A stretch of DNA of 35,838 nucleotides from Bizionia sp. (GCA_020631395.1 JAHDHI010000054.1:1-35838), one strand, 5' to 3'; shown: positions 14,445-22,192, counted from the first letter of the stretch. Notes: generated by a model not told the origin, from the letters alone. A program made the numbers and translations.

Positions 14445-15167
14445 ATGAATATGAGAAAAGTACTCCAAAACATAAAAGCATTAGTAGGAAAGGAACGATT
14501 GCTTGCAGTGTTGATAGATCCAGATAAAATGCAGTTGAATTCTTTATCGCATTTTATAGATAAAGTAAATGTTTCTTTGGTCACTCATGTTTTTGTTGGA
14601 GGAAGCAGTGTAGAAGAAGAAATTACACAAGCCCTGATTTCTGCATTGCATCCATTGACCAATTTGCCAATAGTTTTGTTTCCAGGTGATATTACTCAGA
14701 TCTCGAAGGATGCAGATGCTATCCTGTTTCTGTCCCTATTGTCAGGAAATAATCCGAGATATTTAATAGGAAAGCACGTAGAGGCCGTTTCAAAACTAAG
14801 AAAAACAAATTTGGAAGTGATACCTACGGGGTACATTTTAATAGAAGGAGGAAAAGAAACGGCAGTACAAAGAGTGACGCAAACAACTCCAATGTCTAGA
14901 AAAAAACATGAATTAGTAGTAGATACGGCTAAAGCTGGTGAGCTCTTGGGAATGCAACTGATTTATTTGGAAGCAGGAAGTGGAGCCAATCAACCTGTCC
15001 CCCTAGAAATGATTAGTTTTGTGAAATCGGAATTAAGCATTCCATTGATCGTAGGTGGAGGCATAAGAAGTAAAAAACAGTTGGAAGAAGCATACAGAGC
15101 TGGAGCAGATCTAGTAGTGATCGGGACAGCCTTTGAAGAAGACGACGCTTTTTTTGAAGCATTATAA
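14445..15167 (+). CDS. Geranylgeranylglyceryl phosphate synthase (PcrB/GGGPS family)
   Basis: 240 residues, a TIM-barrel prenyltransferase that joins sn-glycerol-1-phosphate to a polyprenyl diphosphate, best known from archaeal lipid synthesis. Marks: LAVLIDPDKM (about 19-28), FVGGSSVEEE, VLFPGDITQISK, YILIEGGKETAVQRV, QLIYLEAGSGA and the phosphate-binding LIVGGGIRSKKQLEEAYRAGADLVVIG near the end, here named only by its first residues LIVGGGIRS. Bacteroidota homologues belong to the group reported to make GGGP; chain length cannot be read from sequence here. It follows the PPTase stop with no gap and is 5 nt before the thiamine-binding protein gene. A UbiA-type prenyltransferase lies at 31171-32031. 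Confidence 0.92.
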   Translation: MNMRKVLQNIKALVGKERLLAVLIDPDKMQLNSLSHFIDKVNVSLVTHVFVGGSSVEEEITQALISALHPLTNLPIVLFPGDITQISKDADAILFLSLLSGNNPRYLIGKHVEAVSKLRKTNLEVIPTGYILIEGGKETAVQRVTQTTPMSRKKHELVVDTAKAGELLGMQLIYLEAGSGANQPVPLEMISFVKSELSIPLIVGGGIRSKKQLEEAYRAGADLVVIGTAFEEDDAFFEAL

Positions 15168-15172
15168 GAACA

Positions 15173-15439
15173 ATGAATATGAAAATATCAATAGATTTAA
15201 CGTTGTCCCCACTGCAGGATGATTACGAAAAACACGTAATAGCATTCATAAAAACGCTGAGAGCATCTAAGTTTACCGTTTTGGAAAACCCATTGAGCAC
15301 TCAGATATATGGAGATTATGACGAATTGATGCCCTTTTTAAATGAGCAAATCAAAAAATCATTCGACAATCAAGACATTTGTGTACTGACGATGAAACTC
15401 GTAAAAACCGATCGTAGCGATTATGAACCAGGTTTTTGA
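15173..15439 (+). CDS. Thiamine-binding protein, YkoF/MTH1187 family
   Basis: 88 residues. The protein starts MNMKISIDLTLSPLQDDYEK and contains FTVLENPLSTQIYGDYDEL, the ferredoxin-like alpha/beta fold of the MTH1187/YkoF (formerly DUF77) family, some of whose members bind thiamine. An alternative ATG at 15179 would remove two residues. It overlaps the next gene, the PnuC-type transporter, by 17 nt, which implies translational coupling. Its place between GGGPS and a PnuC-type transporter, in a cluster that ends at a TPP riboswitch, supports thiamine as the ligand. The binding residues themselves cannot be confirmed by eye. Confidence 0.78.
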   Translation: MNMKISIDLTLSPLQDDYEKHVIAFIKTLRASKFTVLENPLSTQIYGDYDELMPFLNEQIKKSFDNQDICVLTMKLVKTDRSDYEPGF

Positions 15440-16055
15440 TTTCTTTCTTGATGCCTATAAGAATACTTCAATAACGTTAATAGTCTTTGAGGCCATTGCT
15501 TTTGTATTTGGAATACTAAGCGTGATATATGCAAAAAAGGAAAACATATTGGTGTACCCTACTGGACTTGTAGCAACAGTCATAACCGTATACTTGCTTT
15601 ATAAGGCGGAATATTTTGGTGATATGATGATGAATTTCTATTATTCCGTAATGAGCATCTATGGGTGGTGGAATTGGTCTCGTAAAAAAGAAGACAGATA
15701 CATTGTTCCTATTTCTAGAACGAACTCTCAAGAAAAGACAATCGGCATCGTATTGTTTTTCATAACGATGTTTGTGACCTATTTGGTTTACAGTGTTTAT
15801 GATTATGAATTAAAGATACCCAACTACATAGACATTGTAACCTCTGGAATATTCTTTACGGCTATGTGGTATATGGCAACAAAGAAATTGGAAAATTGGA
15901 CGCTTTGGATTATTGCAGACATTGTTACGGTGCCTTTGTATGCGTATAGGGGATTGGGAATGTTATCTCTTCAATATTTAATTTTTACAATTTTGGCCAT
16001 TCAAGGTTATAAACAATGGAAGAAAAGTATAGACAACAACCTGCAAACTGTATAA
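15423..16055 (+). CDS. pnuT: PnuC-family vitamin transporter, probably PnuT (thiamine)
   Basis: 210 residues with about seven hydrophobic segments. The YGWWNWSRKKEDRY segment (about 79-92) and SGIFFTAMWYMATKKLENW with WIIADIVTVPLYAYRGLG (about 140-180) are PnuC-family signatures. PnuC proteins move nicotinamide riboside by facilitated diffusion, trapped by a NadR kinase; PnuT homologues do the same for thiamine. Here the neighbours are a YkoF-type thiamine-binding protein (overlap 17 nt), a NadR-like P-loop kinase (overlap 40 nt) and, downstream, a TPP-riboswitch TonB receptor, so thiamine is the better guess. The substrate is inference from context; a plain annotation pipeline would call it a nicotinamide mononucleotide transporter. 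Confidence 0.88.
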   Translation: MNQVFDFFLDAYKNTSITLIVFEAIAFVFGILSVIYAKKENILVYPTGLVATVITVYLLYKAEYFGDMMMNFYYSVMSIYGWWNWSRKKEDRYIVPISRTNSQEKTIGIVLFFITMFVTYLVYSVYDYELKIPNYIDIVTSGIFFTAMWYMATKKLENWTLWIIADIVTVPLYAYRGLGMLSLQYLIFTILAIQGYKQWKKSIDNNLQTV

Positions 16056-16585
16056 GAGTAGTATTGTTTGGACCCGAATCTACCGGTAAGACAACACTTG
16101 CCAAACAATTGGCGCGTTATTATAATTCCGTTTGGGTAAGAGAATATGCACGTATCTATTTACAAGAAAAATGGAACAACGAACGAAAAACCTGCGAACC
16201 CAAAGACTTGTTGCCTATTGCAGAAGGACAAATGACGATGGAAAACGATTATGCACAAAAAACAGACAGTGTTTTAATTTGTGATACGGATCTATTGGAA
16301 ACAAAGGTGTATTCGGAAGCTTATTATTCTGGAAGCTGTGATCCCGTTTTAGAAAAATATGCTTTGGAAAACACCTATGATTTGTATTTTTTAACCTATA
16401 TTGATACGCCGTGGGAAGCAGATGACCTGAGAGACAAACCAGACGATAGAGAAGAAATGTTCCAAGCTTTTGAAAATGCCCTGAAAAAGCATAATAGACC
16501 ATATGTATTGTTGAAGGGAAATAAAAAAGAACGTTTGGAGAAAGCTGTAAAACACATTGACAAACTAATAGAAGACAAGAAGTGA
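16016..16585 (+). CDS. NadR-like P-loop kinase / ATP-binding protein
   Basis: 189 residues with a Walker A motif GPESTGKTT at 19-27, a YYNSVWVREYARIYL segment and a VLICDTDLLETKVYSE Walker B-like region, as in the ribosylnicotinamide-kinase domain of NadR (AAA_28 type). LRDKPDDREEMFQAFENAL corresponds to the lid region. It lacks the NadR adenylyltransferase and DNA-binding domains. It overlaps the PnuC-type gene by 40 nt. In PnuC systems such a kinase traps the vitamin by phosphorylation, so here it may phosphorylate thiamine; ribosylnicotinamide remains the alternative. The ATG at 16016 lies inside the transporter gene; a later start is possible but would come close to the P-loop. Confidence 0.82.
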   Translation: MEEKYRQQPANCIRVVLFGPESTGKTTLAKQLARYYNSVWVREYARIYLQEKWNNERKTCEPKDLLPIAEGQMTMENDYAQKTDSVLICDTDLLETKVYSEAYYSGSCDPVLEKYALENTYDLYFLTYIDTPWEADDLRDKPDDREEMFQAFENALKKHNRPYVLLKGNKKERLEKAVKHIDKLIEDKK

Positions 16586-18135
16586 ACTTCACTTTAAAAA
16601 ACATAGATCAAATAAAAAGTAGAGGGATTACCGAAGAAGAGGTAGACAGGCAATTAATGCTTTTCAAGACTGGGCTTCCTCACATAAACTTGAAATCTGC
16701 AGCAAACATAGGGGATGGTATCTGTGAACTATCCAAAGCAGAAAAAAGAATCTACGTAGAACATTACAATGCAAAAAAAGATGCTTTGGCTATAATGAAG
16801 TTTATTCCAGCTTCTGGTGCAGCAACGAGAATGTTTCGTTTTTTATTTCAGTTTATGGAACGGTATGATCCAAATAAAGAAAGCATAAATTCATATATAA
16901 ATAGAAACAAGGCTTCAGAACTGTCTTTGTTTTTAGTCGGATTGGAGAAGCTCCCCTTTTATGGCATAGTTCTAGAAACAATGAAAAAGTACAACCTCGA
17001 TTATGACATGTTGTCCAATGATGGAAAAATGCTAACCTTCATTAATACATTATTGGAATTAGATAAACTAAATTACAGCTTTTTCCCTAAAGGAGTCTTG
17101 CCTTTTCATAAGTACCATGATCACATTGCTACGGCTTTCGAGGAACATCTGTTTGAAAGTGCATCATATGCATCATCCAATAACGTGGCAAATCTTCACT
17201 TTACGATTTCGAAAAAACACAAACCTATTTTCGATGCAGAATTCAAACGCATTCAAAATAAGGTAGAACAAAAGACAGATGTCAAATTCAACATTGCATT
17301 TTCCTATCAAAAGGAATCTACGGATACAATTGCCGTAAGCAAAAACAATGAGCCTTTTATAAATGATGATGGAAGCTTATGTTTTAGACCTTCTGGACAT
17401 GGTGCATTGTTATCAAACCTAAATGCTTTGGATGCCGATGTCATTTTTATTAAAAACATAGACAATGTCGTTGTTCATGAATACAAGAAAGAAGTGGCCG
17501 AACATAAGAAGATCTTGGCGGGAGTTTTGTTGAAGACACAGGAAAAAGCTTTCGGGTTTTTGAAAGACCTCGAAGGGAAAAACCTTACAGAAGGAGGTTT
17601 GATAGAAATAGCTCGGTTTTTGAGAACCCAATTGAATGTCGTGATCTCTCAAGAATTCGAAAAATATTCTCTCAAGTATCAAATAGAATATTTGAAAGGA
17701 AAACTAAACAGACCCATACGCGTTTGTGGAATGGTGAAAAACGAAGGAGAGCCTGGAGGAGGTCCTTTTTGGATTAAGGATGAGAGTGGTACCGTTTCAT
17801 TGCAAATCGTGGAATCCGCACAAATAGATAACAATAACAAGTATCAAATAGAAATTTTGAAAAATGCGACCCACTTTAACCCTGTAGACTTGGTATGTGG
17901 AATTAAAGACTATAAAGGGAATGTCTTTGATCTATCTAAATTCGTGGATGTCCAAACGGCATTCATTACCAATAAGACAATAGCAGGAAAAGAAATAAAG
18001 GCACTGGAATTACCTGGTTTGTGGAATGGCAGCATGGCAAATTGGAACACAATTTTCGTAGAAGTTCCCTTGGTTACTTTCAACCCCGTGAAAACGGTTA
18101 CAGATTTGTTAAAGCCCACGCATCAAGTATCCTGA
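16582..18135 (+). CDS. DUF4301 family protein, possible nucleotidyltransferase fold
   Basis: 517 residues beginning with a GTG at 16582 that overlaps the previous stop codon. The family has no assigned function that I know. Two conserved segments stand out: FIPASGAATRMFRFLFQF (about 74-91), which looks like the nucleotide-binding loop of sugar-phosphate nucleotidyltransferases, and RPSGHGALLSNLNALD (about 270-285) followed by VIFIKNIDNVV, which recalls the GHGD and NIDN motifs of UTP-sugar pyrophosphorylases. This points to a GT-A-like nucleotidyltransferase, but that is inference. The C-terminal part holds RVCGMVKNEGEPGGGPFWI. The ArfB-like gene starts in its stop codon (TGATG), so translation is probably coupled. 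Confidence 0.8.
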   Translation: MNFTLKNIDQIKSRGITEEEVDRQLMLFKTGLPHINLKSAANIGDGICELSKAEKRIYVEHYNAKKDALAIMKFIPASGAATRMFRFLFQFMERYDPNKESINSYINRNKASELSLFLVGLEKLPFYGIVLETMKKYNLDYDMLSNDGKMLTFINTLLELDKLNYSFFPKGVLPFHKYHDHIATAFEEHLFESASYASSNNVANLHFTISKKHKPIFDAEFKRIQNKVEQKTDVKFNIAFSYQKESTDTIAVSKNNEPFINDDGSLCFRPSGHGALLSNLNALDADVIFIKNIDNVVVHEYKKEVAEHKKILAGVLLKTQEKAFGFLKDLEGKNLTEGGLIEIARFLRTQLNVVISQEFEKYSLKYQIEYLKGKLNRPIRVCGMVKNEGEPGGGPFWIKDESGTVSLQIVESAQIDNNNKYQIEILKNATHFNPVDLVCGIKDYKGNVFDLSKFVDVQTAFITNKTIAGKEIKALELPGLWNGSMANWNTIFVEVPLVTFNPVKTVTDLLKPTHQVS

Positions 18136-18542
18136 TGTTTTCCATAGAAGCATTGTCGAAGGAATTTGCCTTCAAAACCATCAGAAGCTCTGGTAGCGGA
18201 GGTCAACATGTCAACAAGGTGTCCTCAAAGGTTGAGTTGCACTTCAACGTGATGAAATCGTTGGCCTTGTCTGAAAAACAAAAACAAACCATTGCAGGTA
18301 AGCTAGAAAATAGGTTGACAAAAGATTCCATTTTGATATTGAAATGTGGAGAAAGTAGAAGCCAGCACAAAAATAAAGACATCGTGATGAAACGGGCTTT
18401 GGATCTTTTGAAATTGGCTTTGGTCGTTCAGAAAAAAAGAGTACCTACAAAAGTCCCCAAAGCAATGATTAAAAAACGTATTAAAAGCAAACGCTTGCAG
18501 TCTGACATAAAGAAGAATAGGCAAAAACCAAATTTAGATTAA
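18135..18542 (+). CDS. arfB: ArfB-like peptidyl-tRNA hydrolase (GGQ domain protein)
   Basis: 135 residues from the ATG at 18135, which overlaps the DUF4301 stop; a longer frame from 18021 lies inside DUF4301 and is rejected. The class I release-factor motif is intact: SGSGGQHVNKVSSKVEL, with GGQ at 22-24, in a single short domain lacking codon-recognition regions. The tail is Lys/Arg-rich (KKRIKSKR and following, about 112-130), as in ArfB/YaeJ, where the basic tail enters the empty mRNA channel and the GGQ releases peptides from stalled ribosomes. It is the last gene of the operon that starts at 13794. The TPP riboswitch promoter follows 40 nt on. Confidence 0.92.
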   Translation: MFSIEALSKEFAFKTIRSSGSGGQHVNKVSSKVELHFNVMKSLALSEKQKQTIAGKLENRLTKDSILILKCGESRSQHKNKDIVMKRALDLLKLALVVQKKRVPTKVPKAMIKKRIKSKRLQSDIKKNRQKPNLD

Positions 18543-18582
18543 AAAAAATGAGAAACGTAAAACGCAAACCAAAAATCTAGCA

Positions 18583-18590
18583 TATATTTG
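18583..18590 (+). promoter_or_regulatory. Probable -7 element upstream of the TPP riboswitch
   Basis: TATATTTG, a full TAnnTTTG match, would place the transcript start near 18597, just ahead of the aptamer. No clear TTG upstream element, so read-through from the preceding operon cannot be excluded. Confidence 0.5.
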
Positions 18591-18602
18591 CAGCGTTCTC
18601 AA

Positions 18603-18676
18603 AAAAGGGGTGCCCATATTGGCTGAGATCATACCCATTGAACCTAGAACAGGTAATGCTGTTTAGGAATGTACAG
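18603..18676 (+). ncRNA. TPP riboswitch (THI element)
   Basis: The conserved thi-box core is present in order: GGGGTGCC (18607-18614), GGCTGAGATCATACCC (18621-18636), AACCT then AGGTAATGCTG (18651-18661), and AGGAATG (18665-18671). GGGT (18608-18611) can pair with ACCC (18633-18636) and GCC (18612-18614) with GGC (18621-18623), forming P2 and P3. It would sense thiamine pyrophosphate and lower expression of the TonB receptor that starts at 18779. No strong terminator hairpin with a T-run is visible between the aptamer and the ATG, so control is probably translational. Confidence 0.92.
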
Positions 18677-18778
18677 TAGTTTGGAATGCAGTGTGCTTAA
18701 TTGTTGTTCAAGCTAGAAGAAAAATAAAAAACAATAAAGAATAATGGCCTCTTTTTATTCGATAGATTATCATTTCGA

Positions 18779-21022
18779 ATGAAAAATATATTCGTTTCTT
18801 TAGCACTATTAGTGCTTACGGTAAATACCAGTGCTCAAGAAGTAGTACAAGATTCCATTTCAACCAAAACACTAGATGAGGTTTTGGTAAAATCAGTGCG
18901 TGTATCTGCAGATTCACCCATAACGCACTCCAATGTCGACAAGGAAGAATTGGAGAAACGCAATTTGGGACAAGACCTCCCCATTCTTCTTAATTACTTG
19001 CCATCAGTTGTAACTACAAGTGATGCAGGAGCAGGAGTAGGTTATACCGGTATTCGCGTACGTGGAGTAAGTGCGCAGTCGACAAATATTACCATTAATG
19101 GAATTCCATACAACGATGCCGAGAGTTTAGGTACTTTTTGGGTGGATTTGCCAGATTTTTCTTCCTCAGTGGAAAGTCTTCAATTGCAGAGAGGTGTAGG
19201 TACATCCACAAATGGCTCAGGAGCTTTTGGAGCAAGTGTGAACATTTTGACGGACGCAGTTTCGGACGAGGCCAGTGGAGAGATATCAAATGCCTTTGGG
19301 AGTTACAACACCAGAAAGCATAACATAAAATATAGTACGGGATTGTTAAATAACCATTTTGAAATAGCTGGACGTCTGTCTCAAATAAATTCTGACGGTT
19401 ACATAGATAGGGCAGAATCCGATTTGAAATCATATTTCCTACAAGGAACCTATGTAGACGACAATACACTTATAAAGGCATTGGCTTTTGGAGGACACGA
19501 GGTTACCTACCAAGCATGGTACGGATTTGACCCTGCAACAATTGAAGCAATAGGTGAAAATCCAAATATCGATGATAATAGAACTTTCAACCTTGGCGGA
19601 ATCAAATTTGATGAGGCAGGTAATTTCGAAGAGTTCTATGATAATCAAGTGGACAATTACAAGCAGGATCACTATCAATTGCATTGGAATGAACGTTGGG
19701 ATGGTAATTGGTCAACCAATGTCGGTTTAAATTACACTTACGGTCGTGGTTTCTTTGAAGAATACGTTGATGATTACTTATATTCAAACGTGTATTTTGA
19801 ACAAGATGCCCAGTTTTCCTTTTTAGGGATAGACCCTATTACAGTCAATGGTCAAAATATATCTTCGCAGGATTATGTTAGAAGGCGTTGGTTGGATAAC
19901 GATTTCTATGTAGCCAATGCTAATGTAAATTATAAAGACTCCAAACTCAATTTGACCACGGGATTGTCATACAGTACTTATGATGGCGACCATTTTGGAG
20001 AAGTCATCTGGGCACAGTATGCCAGCGATAGTGAAATTAGAGATCGCTATTACGATGGGAATTCCAATAAATACGACTTCAGTGTATTTGCGAAAGCGAC
20101 ATATAGACTAAATGACAAGTTGAGCCTTTACGGAGATTTACAAATGCGTAATGTATTCTATGATACGAGTGGGACAAATTCAGACGGTGTTCTTTTCGAA
20201 ATAGATGAAGATTACTCGTTTTTCAATCCAAAGGCGGGATTGTCGTATAACTTGGATGACAAGAACAACTTGTATTTCTCTTATGCAAGAGCAAACAGAG
20301 AAGCTAGTAGAAGTGATTTTGAAGGAAATCCAGACATCAAACCGGAACAATTGAATGATTTCGAGCTGGGATGGAGACATACAAATAGTAAATTCAGATT
20401 CAATGCAAATGCGTACTACATGTCATACAATGAACAATTGGTGTTGACGGGAGCCTTGGATGATACGGGAACGCCAATTAGGGACAATGCGGGGGAAAGC
20501 TTCAGGTTAGGTTTGGAATTGGAAGCTGCAGTACAGTTGACAGAGAAGTTTTCCATACAACCCAACATTACGGTAAGTTCCAATAAAAACAAAGAAGCAT
20601 TTGCATCCATAGATGGAGAATTGGTGAACTTGGGGAAAACCAATATCTCATTCTCGCCGGAATTGGTGGCTGCCAATGCAGTGATTTTTCAACCAACAAA
20701 GAACATTCAATTGTCCTTTTTAAGCAAGTATGTTGGAGAACAGTTCATGGGAAATACAGATTCCAAGAGGTCGAAATTAGATGAATATTTCGTAAACGAC
20801 TTCAATGTGACCTATGAAATCAAGACGAACAAGATATTTAAATCCATTTTATTGTCTGGTTTGGTAAACAATGTCTTTGGAGAAGAATATGTGTCCAATG
20901 GTTATTATTATACATATGATGACACATGGACGGTTCCTGGAGAAACAACGACCATTGAAGGAACAGGTTACTATCCTCAAGCGACTACGAACTTTCTGTT
21001 GGGAGCTACCTTTAAGTTCTAG
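18779..21022 (+). CDS. TonB-dependent outer-membrane receptor, probably for thiamine
   Basis: 747 residues, with signal peptide MKNIFVSLALLVLTVNTSAQ. There is no N-terminal carboxypeptidase-like domain; a TonB-box-like TLDEVLVKS (about 30-38) is followed by the plug domain (about 45-155: IRVRGVSAQSTNITINGIPY and LQRGVGTSTNGSGAFGASVN), then a beta-barrel of about 590 residues ending in phenylalanine (LLGATFKF), as outer-membrane barrels do. The THI riboswitch in the leader makes thiamine or its phosphates the likely substrate; this is inference from regulation. Transport would need TonB-ExbBD from elsewhere. The barrel includes YFSYARANREASRSDFEGN and PEQLNDFELGWR, typical receptor segments. 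It ends at a bidirectional terminator. Confidence 0.93.
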   Translation: MKNIFVSLALLVLTVNTSAQEVVQDSISTKTLDEVLVKSVRVSADSPITHSNVDKEELEKRNLGQDLPILLNYLPSVVTTSDAGAGVGYTGIRVRGVSAQSTNITINGIPYNDAESLGTFWVDLPDFSSSVESLQLQRGVGTSTNGSGAFGASVNILTDAVSDEASGEISNAFGSYNTRKHNIKYSTGLLNNHFEIAGRLSQINSDGYIDRAESDLKSYFLQGTYVDDNTLIKALAFGGHEVTYQAWYGFDPATIEAIGENPNIDDNRTFNLGGIKFDEAGNFEEFYDNQVDNYKQDHYQLHWNERWDGNWSTNVGLNYTYGRGFFEEYVDDYLYSNVYFEQDAQFSFLGIDPITVNGQNISSQDYVRRRWLDNDFYVANANVNYKDSKLNLTTGLSYSTYDGDHFGEVIWAQYASDSEIRDRYYDGNSNKYDFSVFAKATYRLNDKLSLYGDLQMRNVFYDTSGTNSDGVLFEIDEDYSFFNPKAGLSYNLDDKNNLYFSYARANREASRSDFEGNPDIKPEQLNDFELGWRHTNSKFRFNANAYYMSYNEQLVLTGALDDTGTPIRDNAGESFRLGLELEAAVQLTEKFSIQPNITVSSNKNKEAFASIDGELVNLGKTNISFSPELVAANAVIFQPTKNIQLSFLSKYVGEQFMGNTDSKRSKLDEYFVNDFNVTYEIKTNKIFKSILLSGLVNNVFGEEYVSNGYYYTYDDTWTVPGETTTIEGTGYYPQATTNFLLGATFKF

Positions 21023-21038
21023 AAACAAATAAAGTAGG

Positions 21039-21077
21039 CAAACAAGAAAGGCAACCATTGGTTGCCTTTCTTGTTTG
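21039..21077. terminator. Bidirectional terminator between the TonB receptor and the Rieske-like lipoprotein
   Basis: Perfect 18-bp inverted repeat (21039-21056 with 21060-21077) and an ATT loop. The stem has a GC-containing core (GGCAACC). T-runs are short, but the position between convergent genes supports the call. Confidence 0.75.
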
Positions 21078-21111
21078 ATAAAACCTTGATTTTTAAAGAG
21101 TCAAAATATTT

Positions 21112-21564
21112 TTAATTGTTGAAGACCCTAATTATGTTCCCATTGGCCTCAACAGCATATGGAACCAAGGAAAATTGACCTGTAGTACCTTCTTGAGGCG
21201 CGCCATTTCCAGGAATGCTATAGCTATTGTCATCGTCACAAGAACAAGTGGCCGTCGTGCTACTTACAGTTAGCCCAGAACAAGAATTGAGTTGGTGGTT
21301 GGGATCGCTCAACTCGAAGGCATAGTACTGGGTTCCTCCAACATAATAGACCACAACTCCATTTACTCCATAATTGTCATTCAATACGATGAGGTTTCCT
21401 GGAAACTGCAAATTGTTGAATTGTGGAAGATTGGTATTTATCAATCCTCCCGTATCAAAGACGGCATTTGGGATGTTTCGGTTTCTATTGTCATTGTCAT
21501 CGTTTTTTTGACATGAAGTCATGAAAACAAATAACAACAAGTATAATAGATAAGTCTTTTTCAT
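21112..21564 (-). CDS. Lipoprotein with a Rieske-like fold lacking most cluster ligands
   Basis: 150 residues. The signal peptide ends with lipobox FMTSC (Cys18), then an Asn/Asp-rich linker (19-30). The rest follows the pattern of small Bacteroidota Rieske-type lipoproteins: YYAFELSDPNH (80-90) where an intact protein has CPxH, TATCSCDDDNSYSI (104-117) where it has CPxCxSxF, then PYAVEANGNIIRVFNN at the end. Cys/His pairs are incomplete: the first motif has D87-P-N-H90 and the second C107-S-C109 without His. So a [2Fe-2S] cluster looks unlikely; two more cysteines (C95, C109) may form disulfides. It is divergent from greA. The fold assignment is by pattern memory only. Confidence 0.65.
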   Translation of the reverse strand: MKKTYLLYLLLFVFMTSCQKNDDNDNRNRNIPNAVFDTGGLINTNLPQFNNLQFPGNLIVLNDNYGVNGVVVYYVGGTQYYAFELSDPNHQLNSCSGLTVSSTTATCSCDDDNSYSIPGNGAPQEGTTGQFSLVPYAVEANGNIIRVFNN

Positions 21565-21628
21565 AGTTCTTTTTTCTTTTTTAAGTCTCGCAATTTACAA
21601 CAAAATGCATACTGAAATAAATATTTTG

Positions 21629-21636
21629 TATATTTG
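21629..21636 (+). promoter_or_regulatory. Probable -7 element of greA
   Basis: TATATTTG, a full TAnnTTTG match, giving a predicted transcript start near 21643. No TTG at 17-23 nt upstream. The leader to the ATG is about 76 nt. Confidence 0.55.
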
Positions 21637-21642
21637 CTGTAC

Positions 21643-21666
21643 AATCTCGTGAGAACGGGATTTTTT
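21643..21666 (+). promoter_or_regulatory. Terminator-like hairpin at the 5' end of the greA leader
   Basis: 8-bp stem (21643-21650 AATCTCGT with 21655-21662 ACGGGATT, one G-U pair), a GAGA (GNRA) tetraloop, and a T-run through 21666. No plus-strand gene upstream needs a terminator here, since the TonB receptor has its own at 21039-21077. It may be an attenuator of greA or a 5'-stabilising hairpin. Confidence 0.55.
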
Positions 21667-21718
21667 GTGTTTATATACTTTTTTGTAAAAGCATGGATTT
21701 ATCTAAAACGAAAAAATT

Positions 21719-22192
21719 ATGAGTAAAGTATCATACTATACAGCAGAAGGTTTAAAAAAACTGAGAGAAGAGTTAAGGCAACTTAAGGATATAGAACGTG
21801 TAAAGGCATCTAAAGCCATAGCCGAAGCAAGGGACAAGGGGGATTTAAGTGAGAATGCAGAATATGATGCGGCAAAAGAGGCACAGGGAATGTTGGAAAT
21901 GCGCATCTCCAAATTGGAGGACCAACTTGCTGGAGCTCGTGTTATTGACGAATCTCAAATGGATACATCCAAGGTTTTGGTGTTGTCCATCGTTAAAATT
22001 AAAAATCAAACCAATGGTATGGAAATGACCTATACTTTGGTAGCCGATGGAGAGGCAGACTTGGCAGCAGGAAAAATTTCGGTAAACTCCCCAATTGGAC
22101 AAGGTTTGTTAGGGAAATCCGTTGGAGACGTTGCAGAAATAAAAGTGCCAAGCGGTCTTATGAAATTTGACATCATTGAGATATCGCGCTAA
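21719..22192 (+). CDS. greA: Transcription elongation factor GreA
   Basis: 157 residues, the normal length. GreA enters the RNA polymerase secondary channel and stimulates cleavage of backtracked RNA. The N-terminal coiled coil (about 8-75) includes LREELRQLKDIERVKASKAI, and the tip loop carries the acidic pair in GDLSENAEYDAA (Asp and Glu about residues 41-44) that activates cleavage. The C-terminal FKBP-like domain includes ISVNSPIGQGLLGKSVGDV. It has its own promoter with a hairpin in the leader and is followed by the HIT gene 47 nt downstream, a likely operon. It is divergent from the Rieske-like lipoprotein. Confidence 0.97.
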   Translation: MSKVSYYTAEGLKKLREELRQLKDIERVKASKAIAEARDKGDLSENAEYDAAKEAQGMLEMRISKLEDQLAGARVIDESQMDTSKVLVLSIVKIKNQTNGMEMTYTLVADGEADLAAGKISVNSPIGQGLLGKSVGDVAEIKVPSGLMKFDIIEISR

